From: Limnohabitans sp. 63ED37-2
GTDB lineage: Bacteria; Pseudomonadota; Gammaproteobacteria; Burkholderiales; Burkholderiaceae_C
Assembly: GCF_001412535.1 (NCBI RefSeq)
Contig: NZ_CP011774.1
Coordinates: 2,847,501 to 2,911,500, forward strand
Reading direction: 5' to 3'
Length of the DNA: 64,000 nucleotides
Position 1 is the stretch's first letter. Each line of letters starts with the position of its first letter. Shown here piece by piece: positions 48,490 through 57,757 of this stretch. Position numbers and translations under genes: made by a program. The notes under the pieces were generated by a model. The model searched no databases. It was not told the origin of the DNA and saw only the letters and a program-made list of their open reading frames with translations.

Positions 48490-49842
48490 ATGAGCACGGT
48501 TGCGCCCACTCACTCCAAGCCGCCGCCAGCTGCACCGCTGACAGGGCGGCCGAGCACACGCAGCTTGCTGCGCTGGGGGGCGCTGGTGGGGGTGCTGCAC
48601 CTGTTTTTTCTGATGAGTCTGGCGGGCACGCTGGACTTGCAACTGAGCGGCCCTCAGACACTGCGCACGGGGCCAATGCAGACCCGAACCCTGGCGAACT
48701 CTGCCCATGGACCCACGGTCAGCGAGCTGAACCTCACACCAGCCCGCACGCGCGTGGCCTTGGTCAAAAAACCCAGACCCGCGCCCATCCCCAAGCCCAC
48801 GGCACCCCCCACTGCGGCGGCCCCGAATGTGCCCCATCCCCAAGCGGCGCCTTCAGACACGGCCTTGCCCGATGCAGGCTCACCCACGCCACAGCAGGCC
48901 TTGGATCGCGACCCGGCCCTACCTGCCACCCTGGCCACCGCAACCCATGAGCCTGCGCAGGAGCTTGAACCTCAAACCCACACAGCCCCCAGCGCAGAGC
49001 CCACACCTGCAGCCAACGCACTCACGCAGGTGCCCGGCACCGTGATCGCCAAAGCCGATGGCACTGAGACCGGTCAAAGCCCCGACAAGAGCGTCTCGAC
49101 CAGTGAAGGCACCGCTCAATTCGCCACACCTTCACCCGAGCGCATCGCCAGTGCCACCATGGCCTTGCCTGCTGTGGCCTTGGGCTCGCTGCCCCCCTCC
49201 GCCTTGTTGAGCTACAAGCTCAGCGGCCAAGAAAAAGGCATCCAATACCAAGCCTCGGGCGAGCTGCGCTGGCAGCACAACGCGAGCGCCTACGCCATGA
49301 GCTTGTCGGTCAAAGCCTTTTTGCTGGGCTCCAGACACTGGCGCAGCGCAGGCCAGATCAATGCCACGGGTTTGGCGCCCACCCGGTTCTCAGACAGCTG
49401 GCGCAGCGAACGAGCGGCCCACTTTGACCGTCCGAACCAACGCATTGTGTTCAGCAACAACGCCCCCACCACGCCCCTGCAGCCCGGGGCGCAAGACCAG
49501 GTCAGCTTGTATGCACAGCTGGCCGCCGCCATGACCCAGTCCGGCAAGCGGATGCAGCCCGGCACCCGTTTACAAATTCAGACCGCCACCGTGCGCGATG
49601 CTTTGCCCTGGCTGTTGACCCTGGAAAAAGTGGAGACGCTGCAAATGGACGGAAAAAGCGTGGAGACCATCAAATGGGTGTGCCAGCCACGCAACCGCTT
49701 TGATGCGCAAGTCGAATTCTGGGTCTCGGCCGCACACGACTGGCTGCCCACGCGCATCCGCATCACACAAGTCAGTGGCAGCTTCATTGACCTGCAGCTG
49801 ACCGGACGGGAAGCCTTGGCCGATTTGCCACCCGCACAGTGA
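48490..49842 (+). CDS. DUF3108 domain protein with TonB-like N-terminal anchor
   Basis: A 450-residue protein. One membrane helix at about residues 28-47 is followed by a long Pro/Ala/Thr-rich linker (about 75-215, with KKPRPAPIPKP-type segments as in periplasm-spanning proteins). A C-terminal DUF3108 region has LLSYKLSGQEKGIQYQASGELRWQHN and LDLQLTGREAL-like FIDLQLTGREALADLPP. It likely faces the periplasm. Cellular role unknown; it has no obvious partner, though a DUF3567 gene follows. Confidence 0.75.
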   Translation: MSTVAPTHSKPPPAAPLTGRPSTRSLLRWGALVGVLHLFFLMSLAGTLDLQLSGPQTLRTGPMQTRTLANSAHGPTVSELNLTPARTRVALVKKPRPAPIPKPTAPPTAAAPNVPHPQAAPSDTALPDAGSPTPQQALDRDPALPATLATATHEPAQELEPQTHTAPSAEPTPAANALTQVPGTVIAKADGTETGQSPDKSVSTSEGTAQFATPSPERIASATMALPAVALGSLPPSALLSYKLSGQEKGIQYQASGELRWQHNASAYAMSLSVKAFLLGSRHWRSAGQINATGLAPTRFSDSWRSERAAHFDRPNQRIVFSNNAPTTPLQPGAQDQVSLYAQLAAAMTQSGKRMQPGTRLQIQTATVRDALPWLLTLEKVETLQMDGKSVETIKWVCQPRNRFDAQVEFWVSAAHDWLPTRIRITQVSGSFIDLQLTGREALADLPPAQ

Positions 49843-49942
49843 CCCCGCACCAGATCGACACAAATCCACCAAAAACCACATCCACTTGAAGTTGTTACAT
49901 GTGCACCCACTTGCAAGCCATAAGTTGAGGGAGAATGAACGC

Positions 49943-50224
49943 ATGAACCTGTTGTATGAATCCGAAACCTTTGCCGTGATGCACATGCTGGCCAATGCGC
50001 CAACTGAAACTGCGGCCACCAGCAGCGCCCCCCAGCTGGAGCGTCATGGTTTTGAAATCGTGGACAAGCGCTCGGGCAAAGAGGTGTATCTGGATGGCTC
50101 TTGGGCGGAGATGTTCCAACAACAGATTCAGGCCTGGCAGCAGCACACGCCTACACAAGAAGAGGTCGAAGACACCCTGGAAGGCTACACCGGACTGGCC
50201 CAGCAGCCTGTGTTGGTGCACTGA
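49943..50224 (+). CDS. DUF3567 family protein
   Basis: A 93-residue cytoplasmic protein from ATG 49943, with GAGGGAG upstream. It reads MNLLYESETFAVMHMLANAP, then GFEIVDKRSGKEVYLDGSWAEMFQQQIQAWQQ, the conserved DUF3567 pattern common in Burkholderiales. Function unknown. Confidence 0.85.
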   Translation: MNLLYESETFAVMHMLANAPTETAATSSAPQLERHGFEIVDKRSGKEVYLDGSWAEMFQQQIQAWQQHTPTQEEVEDTLEGYTGLAQQPVLVH

Positions 50225-50231
50225 CCGCCCA

Positions 50232-51308
50232 TCAGGCCTTGGCCGTCTTCCGCGCCACCCAGGTGAACAGCGGCCCCACGATCAGCAACACCGCCACCAG
50301 ACGGCAGACCTGAAAAGCCGTGACCACCGGCACCCCCAACTGCAGCACCTTGGCTGTAATGGCCATCTCGGTGATCCCGCCGGGTGCCGTGCCCAAAATC
50401 ATCGTGGCCGGGTGCAAGCCCGTGCCCCACGCCAGGGCCATACCAAACACCACCGACGCGCCCATCATCCACAAGGAGCCCCAGGCCACCGAGGCCAGCC
50501 AGCCGGGAGCGGTCTTGACGAATTCGCGCCGAAACCGAATCCCCAAGCTCACCCCGATGACCAGCTGCGCCGCGTTGGACAGCGCATTGGGCACAGCCGA
50601 CCACTGCCACCCCGCCAAGGTCACCGCCATCGACGCCAGCAATGAACCCATGAACCACGGGTTGGTGCGCCCCAGCTTGAGCATGACCCAGCCGCCAGCT
50701 GCCGTCACCAAGCCCAGCCACAGCAAGCCCGGCCATTGCGCCAGCCGCGGGCCGGGCAACAAGGAAGCGTCCACCGTCAAACCCCATTGGTGCTGTGCCC
50801 ACTGCATGCCAAACGGCACGGCAATCACCACCATCACCAAGCGCATGCTGTGCGCTGCCGCCACCAGATCGGTGCGGGCGCCGTAGCGCTCGGCCAGCAG
50901 CGTCATCTCGGACGCGCCACCAATCGAGCCGGAAAAATACGTGGTGGCCAACAAAGCCCTGGGCGGCAGGTGCCCCAACTCGGCACCATGGCGACGCTGC
51001 AACCAAAGACCAAACAAAGCCCCCAGCGCCAGCGCCCACAGCACCGCCAACACAATGGCCCACCACTGGGCCAACACCAGGGCGCTGACCTGCGGCGTGA
51101 AATACAAGCCCAAGGCGGTACCAATCACCCACTGACCGCTGTTGCGCAACAAATTGGCACTGTGGGTAGGCGCGCCTGCCATCGAGGCCAGCGCTGTGAT
51201 CAGCAAAGGGCCGAGCATCCAGGGAATGGGTGTGCCCAGCCAGACGCACAGTTCAGCGGCCAGCCAAGCGGCGGCCAAAGTGCCCAAGGTGCGTGGCCAG
51301 CGTTTCAA
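50232..51308 (-). CDS. AbrB-family integral membrane protein
   Basis: A 358-residue polytopic protein with about ten membrane helices and the internal duplication of the AbrB/'ammonia monooxygenase-like' family (not the AbrB DNA-binding regulator). Repeats show TPIPWMLGPLLITALAS / TNPWFMGSLLASMAV and FSGSIGGASEMTLLAERYG / LGTAPGGITEMAITAKVLQ. It is convergent with the DUF3567 gene and lies after the aminotransferase gene on the same strand. Transport role presumed, substrate unknown. Confidence 0.85.
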   Translation of the reverse strand: MKRWPRTLGTLAAAWLAAELCVWLGTPIPWMLGPLLITALASMAGAPTHSANLLRNSGQWVIGTALGLYFTPQVSALVLAQWWAIVLAVLWALALGALFGLWLQRRHGAELGHLPPRALLATTYFSGSIGGASEMTLLAERYGARTDLVAAAHSMRLVMVVIAVPFGMQWAQHQWGLTVDASLLPGPRLAQWPGLLWLGLVTAAGGWVMLKLGRTNPWFMGSLLASMAVTLAGWQWSAVPNALSNAAQLVIGVSLGIRFRREFVKTAPGWLASVAWGSLWMMGASVVFGMALAWGTGLHPATMILGTAPGGITEMAITAKVLQLGVPVVTAFQVCRLVAVLLIVGPLFTWVARKTAKA

Positions 51309-51339
51309 GGATGCGCCCCCGCACCCTGGGTCCCGTGCA

Positions 51340-52674
51340 TCAAGCGTGTCGGCGGATGCTGTCGGCCACCGTTTGCACGATCTGGTCGATGTGTGCGTCT
51401 TCCACGATGTAAGGCGGGCAAATGACGATGTTCTCGCCTGCCGGGCGCACCCAAACGCCGTGGTGGAAGCAGTCCATGAAGATGTCGTAAGCCCGCTTGC
51501 CCGGTGTGCCCGGGATGCTGGCCAGCTCCACGGCTCCGGCCAAGCCCAGCGTGCGGATGCCGATCACGTTGGGCAAGCCCTTCAAAGCGCTGTGCATCGC
51601 GTCGCCCAACACCCGGCCCTGTTGCCCCGCGCGGGCAAACAGGTTTTCTTCCTTCATCAAATCAAGCGTGGCAATCGCTGCCGCGCAAGCCACAGGGTGA
51701 CCGGAATAGGTATAACCGTGGAAAAACTCGATGGCGTGGGCAGGCGAGTTGGCGTTCATCATCGCGTCGTAGATGAAATCGCGGCAAATCACCCCGCCCA
51801 GCGGGATCACACCATTGGTCACCGCCTTGGCGAAGTTGAGCATGTCGGGCACCACGCCGTAATAGTCAGCACCGAAGTTCACCCCCAAGCGGCCAAAACC
51901 GGTGATCACCTCGTCAAAAATCAACAAAATGCCGTGTTTGTCGCAAATCTCGCGCAGGCGCTTCACGTAGCCTTTGGGCGGGATGTACCAGCCCGCGCTG
52001 CCCGCAATCGGCTCCACAATCACCGCCGCGATGTTGCTCGGATCGTGCAGCACCAGAATGCGGTTTTCCAGCTCGAGCAAAGGATCTTCGGCCCATACCG
52101 GTTCTTCATGGTGGATGTAGGCGTGGTTCACCGGGTCGTGAATGAAACGCATGTGGTCCACACGCGGCAGCAGTTGTGCGCCATACACCTTGCGGTTGGC
52201 GGGCAAGCCGCCCACGCTCATGCCGCCAAAGTTCACGCCGTGGTAACCCTTTTCCCGGCCAATGAACACATTGCGGTGGCCTTCGCCCCGGGCGCGGTGG
52301 TAGGCCAACGCCACTTTCAGGGCCGTGTCGGCCGCCTCAGAGCCCGAATTGCAAAACAGGACCTTGTTCAGATCACCCGGCGCCATGTCGGCAATCATCT
52401 GCGCGGCTTTGAAGGCCTTGTCGTTGCTGGCCTGGAAAGCGGTGGCGTAGTCCAGCGTGTCCAGCTGGTTTTTGATGGCTTCGTTGATGGGGCGGCGGTT
52501 GTGGCCCGCACCCACGCACCAGAGGCTGGAGATGCCGTCGATCACCTTTTTGCCGTCGTGCGTGGTGAAGTGCATGCCCTCGGCACCCACGAACACACGT
52601 GGGTCTTGTTTGAAGGTGCGGTTGGGCGTGAAAGGCAACCACTGGTTGTCCATGGGAATGTGGGCGGGGTTCAC
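51340..52674 (-). CDS. Class III aminotransferase, beta-alanine:pyruvate (omega-amino acid) type
   Basis: A PLP enzyme of 444 residues. The start is GTG 52674, supported by AAGGAG seven bases upstream. Motifs include FCNSGSEAADTALKVALAYHRARG, IVEPIAGSAGWYIPP, LLIFDEVITGFGRLG and the PLP-lysine stretch LNFAKAVTNGVIPLGG. The opening WLPFTPNRTFK is characteristic of the omega-amino acid:pyruvate transaminases. It is divergent from purU. The amino donor is inferred, not certain. Confidence 0.88.
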   Translation of the reverse strand: MNPAHIPMDNQWLPFTPNRTFKQDPRVFVGAEGMHFTTHDGKKVIDGISSLWCVGAGHNRRPINEAIKNQLDTLDYATAFQASNDKAFKAAQMIADMAPGDLNKVLFCNSGSEAADTALKVALAYHRARGEGHRNVFIGREKGYHGVNFGGMSVGGLPANRKVYGAQLLPRVDHMRFIHDPVNHAYIHHEEPVWAEDPLLELENRILVLHDPSNIAAVIVEPIAGSAGWYIPPKGYVKRLREICDKHGILLIFDEVITGFGRLGVNFGADYYGVVPDMLNFAKAVTNGVIPLGGVICRDFIYDAMMNANSPAHAIEFFHGYTYSGHPVACAAAIATLDLMKEENLFARAGQQGRVLGDAMHSALKGLPNVIGIRTLGLAGAVELASIPGTPGKRAYDIFMDCFHHGVWVRPAGENIVICPPYIVEDAHIDQIVQTVADSIRRHA

Positions 52675-52887
52675 AGGCGGTCTCCTTGCTGATGAGTCTG
52701 GGCGTCCTCCAGTTTATAGGAGGGCCCGCTGGGCAAGGTGCACATGCATGACAGCACGGCCCATTTTTGCCCCCCATGACAAGCTTTGCCCTTGTGGCCG
52801 CGTCGGAACACCTCTTTGGGCGACAGGTGCTGCGCGTGCCGACTTGAGACGCGGGCAAGAACGCAAGATGGGCGACAATCCCACCCC

Positions 52888-53742
52888 ATGAATCCACTTG
52901 CCACCTACATCCTGACCCTCTCTTGCCCCGACCGCACCGGCATCGTGCACGCCGTATCGGGTTTTTTGCTCGAGCGCGGGGGCAATATCGAAGAAGCGGC
53001 CCAATACAACGACCACGACACGGGTTTGTTTTTCATGCGGGTGCAGTTCGCGTGTGACCAGTTGGGCGGTGATGCTCTGAATGCCCAGTGGGGTGCGTTT
53101 GCCACCACCTTCAACATGTCATGGGACCTGCACGCCACTGCCCAGCCCATGCGCACCGTGCTCATGGTCAGCAAAGAAGGCCACTGCCTGAACGACCTGC
53201 TGTTCCGCTGGAAAAGTGGCTTGCTGCCGCTGGACATTCGCGCCATCGTCAGCAACCACCGTGAGTTTTACCAACTGGCGGCCAGCTACAACGTGCCCTT
53301 CCACCACATCCCAGTGACCACGGACACCAAACAACAGGCTGAAGCCAAGCAGTACGAGATCATCCAGGCTGAAGGCGCAGAGTTGGTGGTGTTGGCCCGT
53401 TACATGCAAATCTTGAGCGACGACCTGTGCCGCAAACTGGCCGGGCGTGCCATCAACATCCACCACTCGTTTTTGCCCAGCTTCAAAGGGGCCAAGCCTT
53501 ACTACCAGGCCCACGACCGGGGTGTGAAGCTGATTGGGGCCACCGCCCACTATGTGACGGCCGACCTGGACGAAGGTCCGATCATCGAACAAGACGTGGC
53601 CCGCGTGGACCACAGCAAAACCGTGGAAGACCTCACAGCCCAAGGCCGCGACACCGAAAGCCAGGTGCTGGCCCGCGCCGTGAAGTGGCACAGCGAACAC
53701 CGCGTGCTGATCAATGGCCACAAGACGGTGATTTTCAAATAA
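52888..53742 (+). CDS. purU: Formyltetrahydrofolate deformylase PurU
   Basis: PurU hydrolyses 10-formyl-THF to formate and THF, balancing one-carbon pools. ATG 52888 gives 284 residues. The N-terminal ACT domain reads YILTLSCPDRTGIVHAVSGFLLERGGNI. The formyltransferase-fold catalytic domain has LVVLARYMQIL, INIHHSFLPSFKGAKPY and a C-terminal RGVKLIGATAHYV with D-E-GPIIEQDV. Longer upstream frames lack family similarity. Confidence 0.95.
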   Translation: MNPLATYILTLSCPDRTGIVHAVSGFLLERGGNIEEAAQYNDHDTGLFFMRVQFACDQLGGDALNAQWGAFATTFNMSWDLHATAQPMRTVLMVSKEGHCLNDLLFRWKSGLLPLDIRAIVSNHREFYQLAASYNVPFHHIPVTTDTKQQAEAKQYEIIQAEGAELVVLARYMQILSDDLCRKLAGRAINIHHSFLPSFKGAKPYYQAHDRGVKLIGATAHYVTADLDEGPIIEQDVARVDHSKTVEDLTAQGRDTESQVLARAVKWHSEHRVLINGHKTVIFK

Positions 53743-53752
53743 ATAACCTTGC

Positions 53753-53776
53753 GGGACAGATCTTTAGCTCTGTCCC
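53753..53776 (+). terminator. Hairpin after purU
   Basis: GGGACAGA (53753-53760) and TCTGTCCC (53769-53776) are perfect 8-bp arms with loop TCTTTAGC. There is no strong T-run after it; it may reduce read-through into the LysR gene, whose start is 14 bases further. Confidence 0.5.
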
Positions 53777-53789
53777 CAACTGATTCAAC

Positions 53790-54665
53790 ATGTCCGCCCA
53801 CTCGCGCATCCCCCCCATCCAGTGCCTTTTGACCTTTGAGGCCTTGGCGCGATTGCGCAGTGTGACCCAAGCGGCCGAGGAGCTGTGCGTGACGCCCAGC
53901 GCGGTGAGCCACCGGGTCAAGCAGCTGGAACAAATCATCGGCACCAAGCTGTTTGGCCGGGCTGATTTTTCACTCACCACCGAAGGCATTGAATACCTGG
54001 CCCATGTGCGCGAAGGACTGGTGTCGCTGCAGCGTTTCCCCAGCGCCAGCAACACGCCGGGCCGCCGCAAGCTGCGCCTGGCGGTCACCCCGACCTTTGC
54101 CCGCTCGGTGCTCATGCCACGCTTGAAGCATTTTCTGGACGCCTACCCCGAGATCGACATCACCTTGCAAGTGAGCATTCCCCTGCTGGACGTGGTGGCC
54201 GAAGACGCCGATTTGACGGTGCGTTTTGGCACCGGCCGTTATTCGGATGTGGAACATGTGTGTCTGGCCAAGGACGATGTGACGCCCCTGGCCTCACCCG
54301 CCTGGCTGCGCGAGAACGGCCCTTTTGCCAGCGCCGAAGACCTGCAAGGCGTGGCCCTCTTGCGCAGCCCCCTGGAGCCGTGGCGCACCTGGTTTGCCGC
54401 GCACGACTTGGACTGGCCCGAGCCCATGGACGGCTCGTCGTTCAACGACATCGGCCTCATGTGCGACGCCGCCGCCCAAGGCTTGGGTGTGGGCCTGATC
54501 CGCACCAAACTCGGTGCGCCTTGGCTGGAAAGCGGCCAATTGGTGCGCCTGTTCGAGCGCAGTGTGCCCAGCCCGCACGCCCATTACCTGTGCTGGCGCA
54601 CGGGCACCATGGAGCGCTGGGAGTGCGCCACCTTTGCCGACTGGTTGAAAAAAGCCCTGGCCTGA
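53790..54665 (+). CDS. LysR-family transcriptional regulator (GcvA-like)
   Basis: A 291-residue LysR protein. The N-terminal IPPIQCLLTFEALARLRSVTQAAEELCVTPSAVSHRVKQLEQIIGTKLFGR is the GcvA/AmpR-branch winged helix. The effector domain includes ADLTVRFGTGRYSDVEHVCL and GLMCDAAAQGLGVGLIR. It precedes glcD on the same strand by 85 bases and could regulate it or purU. Inducer unknown. Confidence 0.9.
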   Translation: MSAHSRIPPIQCLLTFEALARLRSVTQAAEELCVTPSAVSHRVKQLEQIIGTKLFGRADFSLTTEGIEYLAHVREGLVSLQRFPSASNTPGRRKLRLAVTPTFARSVLMPRLKHFLDAYPEIDITLQVSIPLLDVVAEDADLTVRFGTGRYSDVEHVCLAKDDVTPLASPAWLRENGPFASAEDLQGVALLRSPLEPWRTWFAAHDLDWPEPMDGSSFNDIGLMCDAAAQGLGVGLIRTKLGAPWLESGQLVRLFERSVPSPHAHYLCWRTGTMERWECATFADWLKKALA

Positions 54666-54750
54666 TTTCACAAGCCTGTCAAAGATTCTTCAGCCCCACG
54701 GCTTGGGCTTGCGCGTACAGTTAAGGCCTAACTTGAAGGTTTTGAATGCC

Positions 54751-56259
54751 ATGAGCGCCAACACCCCCGCCGAAACACAGCAACTGACCGCCACCGAACG
54801 TGCCGAGCGCCAACGCGCTGTGGTGCAGGCCTTGGGCCGTGTGCTGCCAGCCGACGCCATTCTTTACACCCCCGAAGACACCACGCCGTATGAATGTGAT
54901 GGCCTGACCGCCTACCGTGAGCGGCCCTTGGTGGTGGCGCTGCCCGAAACCGAAGCGCAGGTGCAAGCTGTCCTCAAAGCTTGCCACGCCTTGGCGGTGC
55001 CCGTGGTGGCGCGCGGCGCGGGCACAGGCTTGTCGGGCGGTGCCATGCCGCACCGCATGGGCGTGACGCTGTCCATGGCCCGCTTCAACCAAATCAAAAC
55101 AGTCAACCCTGTGAGCCGCACAGCGGTCGTGCAGTGCGGCGTGCGCAACCTGGCCATCAGCGAAGCGGCTGCGCCCTACGGCCTGTATTACGCGCCCGAC
55201 CCGTCCAGCCAGATCGCCTGCACCATTGGTGGCAACGTGGCCGAAAACTCGGGCGGTGTGCACTGCCTCAAATACGGCCTGACGGTGCACAACGTGCTCA
55301 AAGTGCGCGGTTTCACGGTCGAAGGTGACCCGATTGAATTTGGCAGCGACGCGCTCGACACTTCTGGCTATGACTTGCTGGCCGTGCTGGTGGGCAGCGA
55401 AGGCATGCTGGCCGTGACCACCGAAGTCACCGTCAAACTGGTGCCCAAGCCGCAGCTGGCCCGCTGCATCATGGCCAGCTTTGACGATGTGCGCAAAGCC
55501 GGTGACGCGGTGGCCGCTGTCATCGCCGCAGGCATCATTCCGGCGGGTCTGGAGATGATGGATGGCCCCATGACCATTGCCGTCGAAGACTTTGTGCATG
55601 CGGGCTACGACCTGAGCGCAGCAGCCATTTTGTTGTGCGAGAGCGATGGCACACCCGAAGAGGTGGAAGAAGAAATCGGCCGCATGAGCGCGGTGCTGCG
55701 TGACTGCGGCGCCACGGCCATTTCGGTCAGCCGCGACGAAGCCCAGCGCATGAAGTTCTGGAGCGGCCGCAAAAACGCCTTCCCGGCGTCGGGCCGCATC
55801 AGCCCCGACTACATGTGCATGGACTCGACCATCCCGCGCAAGCGCCTGGCCGACATCCTGCAAGCCATCTCGGAAATGGAAACCAAGTACGCGCTGCGCT
55901 GCCTGAACGTGTTCCATGCGGGTGACGGCAACTTGCACCCGCTGATTTTGTTTGATGCGAACGACGCCGACCAACTGCGCCGCTGCGAGCTGTTTGGTGC
56001 CGACATCCTGGAAACCAGTGTGGCCATGGGCGGCACTGTCACGGGTGAGCACGGTGTGGGCATCGAGAAAGTCAACAGCATGTGTGTGCAGTTCAGCGCC
56101 GAAGAAAACGAGCAAATGTTCGCGGTCAAACGCGCTTTTGACCCACAAGGTTTGCTCAACCCCGGCAAAGTGATTCCAACGCTGAACCGCTGCGCCGAGT
56201 ACGGCCGCATGCTGGTGCGGGCCGGTGCCATCAAGCACCCGGAGCTGGAACGGTTCTGA
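54751..56259 (+). CDS. FAD-linked oxidase, glycolate oxidase subunit GlcD type
   Basis: From ATG 54751 (GAAGG upstream) it has 502 residues, close to E. coli GlcD (499). The PCMH-type FAD domain includes RPLVVALPETEAQVQAVLKACHALAVPVVARGAGTGLSGGAMP, ASSQIACTIGGNVAENSGGVHCLKYG-like DPSSQIACTIGGNVAENSGG, and the C-terminal NVFHAGDGNLHPLILFD and TGEHGVGIEK motifs. glcE and glcF, which normally follow, are absent: the next gene is convergent radA. It could be a stand-alone D-2-hydroxyacid dehydrogenase instead. Confidence 0.88.
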   Translation: MSANTPAETQQLTATERAERQRAVVQALGRVLPADAILYTPEDTTPYECDGLTAYRERPLVVALPETEAQVQAVLKACHALAVPVVARGAGTGLSGGAMPHRMGVTLSMARFNQIKTVNPVSRTAVVQCGVRNLAISEAAAPYGLYYAPDPSSQIACTIGGNVAENSGGVHCLKYGLTVHNVLKVRGFTVEGDPIEFGSDALDTSGYDLLAVLVGSEGMLAVTTEVTVKLVPKPQLARCIMASFDDVRKAGDAVAAVIAAGIIPAGLEMMDGPMTIAVEDFVHAGYDLSAAAILLCESDGTPEEVEEEIGRMSAVLRDCGATAISVSRDEAQRMKFWSGRKNAFPASGRISPDYMCMDSTIPRKRLADILQAISEMETKYALRCLNVFHAGDGNLHPLILFDANDADQLRRCELFGADILETSVAMGGTVTGEHGVGIEKVNSMCVQFSAEENEQMFAVKRAFDPQGLLNPGKVIPTLNRCAEYGRMLVRAGAIKHPELERF

Positions 56260-56266
56260 TCACACG

Positions 56267-56285
56267 GCGGACCCATCGGGTCCGC
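56267..56285. terminator. Hairpin between convergent glcD-like gene and radA
   Basis: GCGGACCC (56267-56274) and GGGTCCGC (56278-56285) are perfect arms with loop ATC, filling the 28-base gap between two convergent stops. It lacks T-tracts but is well placed as a bidirectional terminator. Confidence 0.5.
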
Positions 56286-56287
56286 GT

Positions 56288-57673
56288 TCAGTCCAGCCCG
56301 CGCACCACCTGCATGGCCTCTTCGATGCGATCGACCGGGTAAATCTTCAGGCCCTCAAAGGCTTTGTCGTTCTTTTTGGGCGCATTGGCCTTGGGCACCA
56401 CCGCCACCTTGAAACCGAGTTTGGCGGCTTCTTTCAAGCGGTCTTGCCCGCGCGGTGCGGGACGCACTTCGCCCGCCAAGCCCACCTCGCCAAATGCGAT
56501 AAAACCCTTGGGCAAAGCTTTGCCGCGCAGGCTGCTGGTGATCGCCAACATCACCGCCAGGTCGGCCGCCGGTTCGCTGATGCGCACGCCGCCGACCGCG
56601 TTCACAAACACGTCTTGGTCCATGCAGGCCACACCCGCGTGGCGGTGCAGCACCGCCAGCAACATGGCCAAGCGGTCACGGTCCAAACCCACACTCAAAC
56701 GCCGGGGCGATGGGCCGCCGCTGTCCACCAGGGCTTGAATCTCCACCAGCAAGGGGCGGGTGCCTTCGAGCGTGACCATCACACAGCTGCCGGGCACGGG
56801 CTCGGCGTGTTGGCTCAAAAAGATGGCGCTGGGGTTGCTCACGCCCTTGAGGCCTTTTTCGGTCATGGCAAACACGCCAATTTCGTTCACCGCGCCAAAG
56901 CGGTTCTTGATGGCGCGAATCAGGCGGAAGTTCGAATGGGTGTCGCCTTCAAAGTACAACACCGTGTCCACCATGTGCTCCAGCACGCGGGGGCCAGCCA
57001 GCGCGCCTTCTTTGGTCACATGCCCCACCAGCACGATGGTGGTGCCGGTCGATTTGGCGGTGCGCGTCAGATGCGCCGCACATTCGCGCACCTGCGCCAC
57101 CGAGCCGGGGGCGCTGGTCAGCTGGTCCGAATACACCGTCTGGATCGAGTCGATGATGGCGATGTGGGGCTGACGCGATTGGAGGGTATGCAAAATCTTT
57201 TCAAGCTGAATTTCGGGCAGCACCGGCACTTGTGAGTCGGGTAAGCCCAGACGGCGTGAGCGCATGGCCACTTGGGCACCGCTTTCTTCGCCCGTCACAT
57301 ACAGGGTGTTCATGCCGCTGCGCTGCAGCGCATCCACCGCCTGCAGCAGCAAGGTAGATTTGCCGATGCCCGGGTCGCCGCCGATCAGCACCACACCCCC
57401 CTCGACCATGCCGCCGCCGAGCACGCGGTCCAGCTCGTCGATGCCGGTGGGGTGACGTTCAAAGTCGGCCGCTTCAATTTGGGACAGGGGCAGCACTTCC
57501 GAGGTGGGGGCCAGCGAGGCATGCACCGAGCCAAAGCGGTTTTTTCCCGCAGCGGGCTCGCTGGAGCCTTCAATCAGGGTGTTCCAAGCGTTGCAACTGG
57601 GGCATTTGCCCATCCAGCGAGCGCTCGTGCCGCCGCATTCGGTGCAGGTGAATATCGATTTGTCTTTGGCCAT
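56288..57673 (-). CDS. radA: DNA repair protein RadA
   Basis: RadA is a RecA-like helicase that promotes branch migration in recombination. The 461-residue protein has a C4 zinc finger (C10, C13, C24, C27), Walker A GGDPGIGKSTLL, the RadA-specific KNRFG motif in RAIKNRFGAVNEIGVF, and a C-terminal Lon-like domain (SVGLDRDRLAMLLAVLHRHAG... GEVGLAGEVRPAPRGQDRLKEA). Confidence 0.96.
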   Translation of the reverse strand: MAKDKSIFTCTECGGTSARWMGKCPSCNAWNTLIEGSSEPAAGKNRFGSVHASLAPTSEVLPLSQIEAADFERHPTGIDELDRVLGGGMVEGGVVLIGGDPGIGKSTLLLQAVDALQRSGMNTLYVTGEESGAQVAMRSRRLGLPDSQVPVLPEIQLEKILHTLQSRQPHIAIIDSIQTVYSDQLTSAPGSVAQVRECAAHLTRTAKSTGTTIVLVGHVTKEGALAGPRVLEHMVDTVLYFEGDTHSNFRLIRAIKNRFGAVNEIGVFAMTEKGLKGVSNPSAIFLSQHAEPVPGSCVMVTLEGTRPLLVEIQALVDSGGPSPRRLSVGLDRDRLAMLLAVLHRHAGVACMDQDVFVNAVGGVRISEPAADLAVMLAITSSLRGKALPKGFIAFGEVGLAGEVRPAPRGQDRLKEAAKLGFKVAVVPKANAPKKNDKAFEGLKIYPVDRIEEAMQVVRGLD

Positions 57674-57757
57674 GGGGGTGATTGTGCCTTTGGGCAGACG
57701 CCGAGCTTGGACCTGAAAGCAAGAAGCAGCAAACGCCTGCCCGCTGAATCGAGTACC

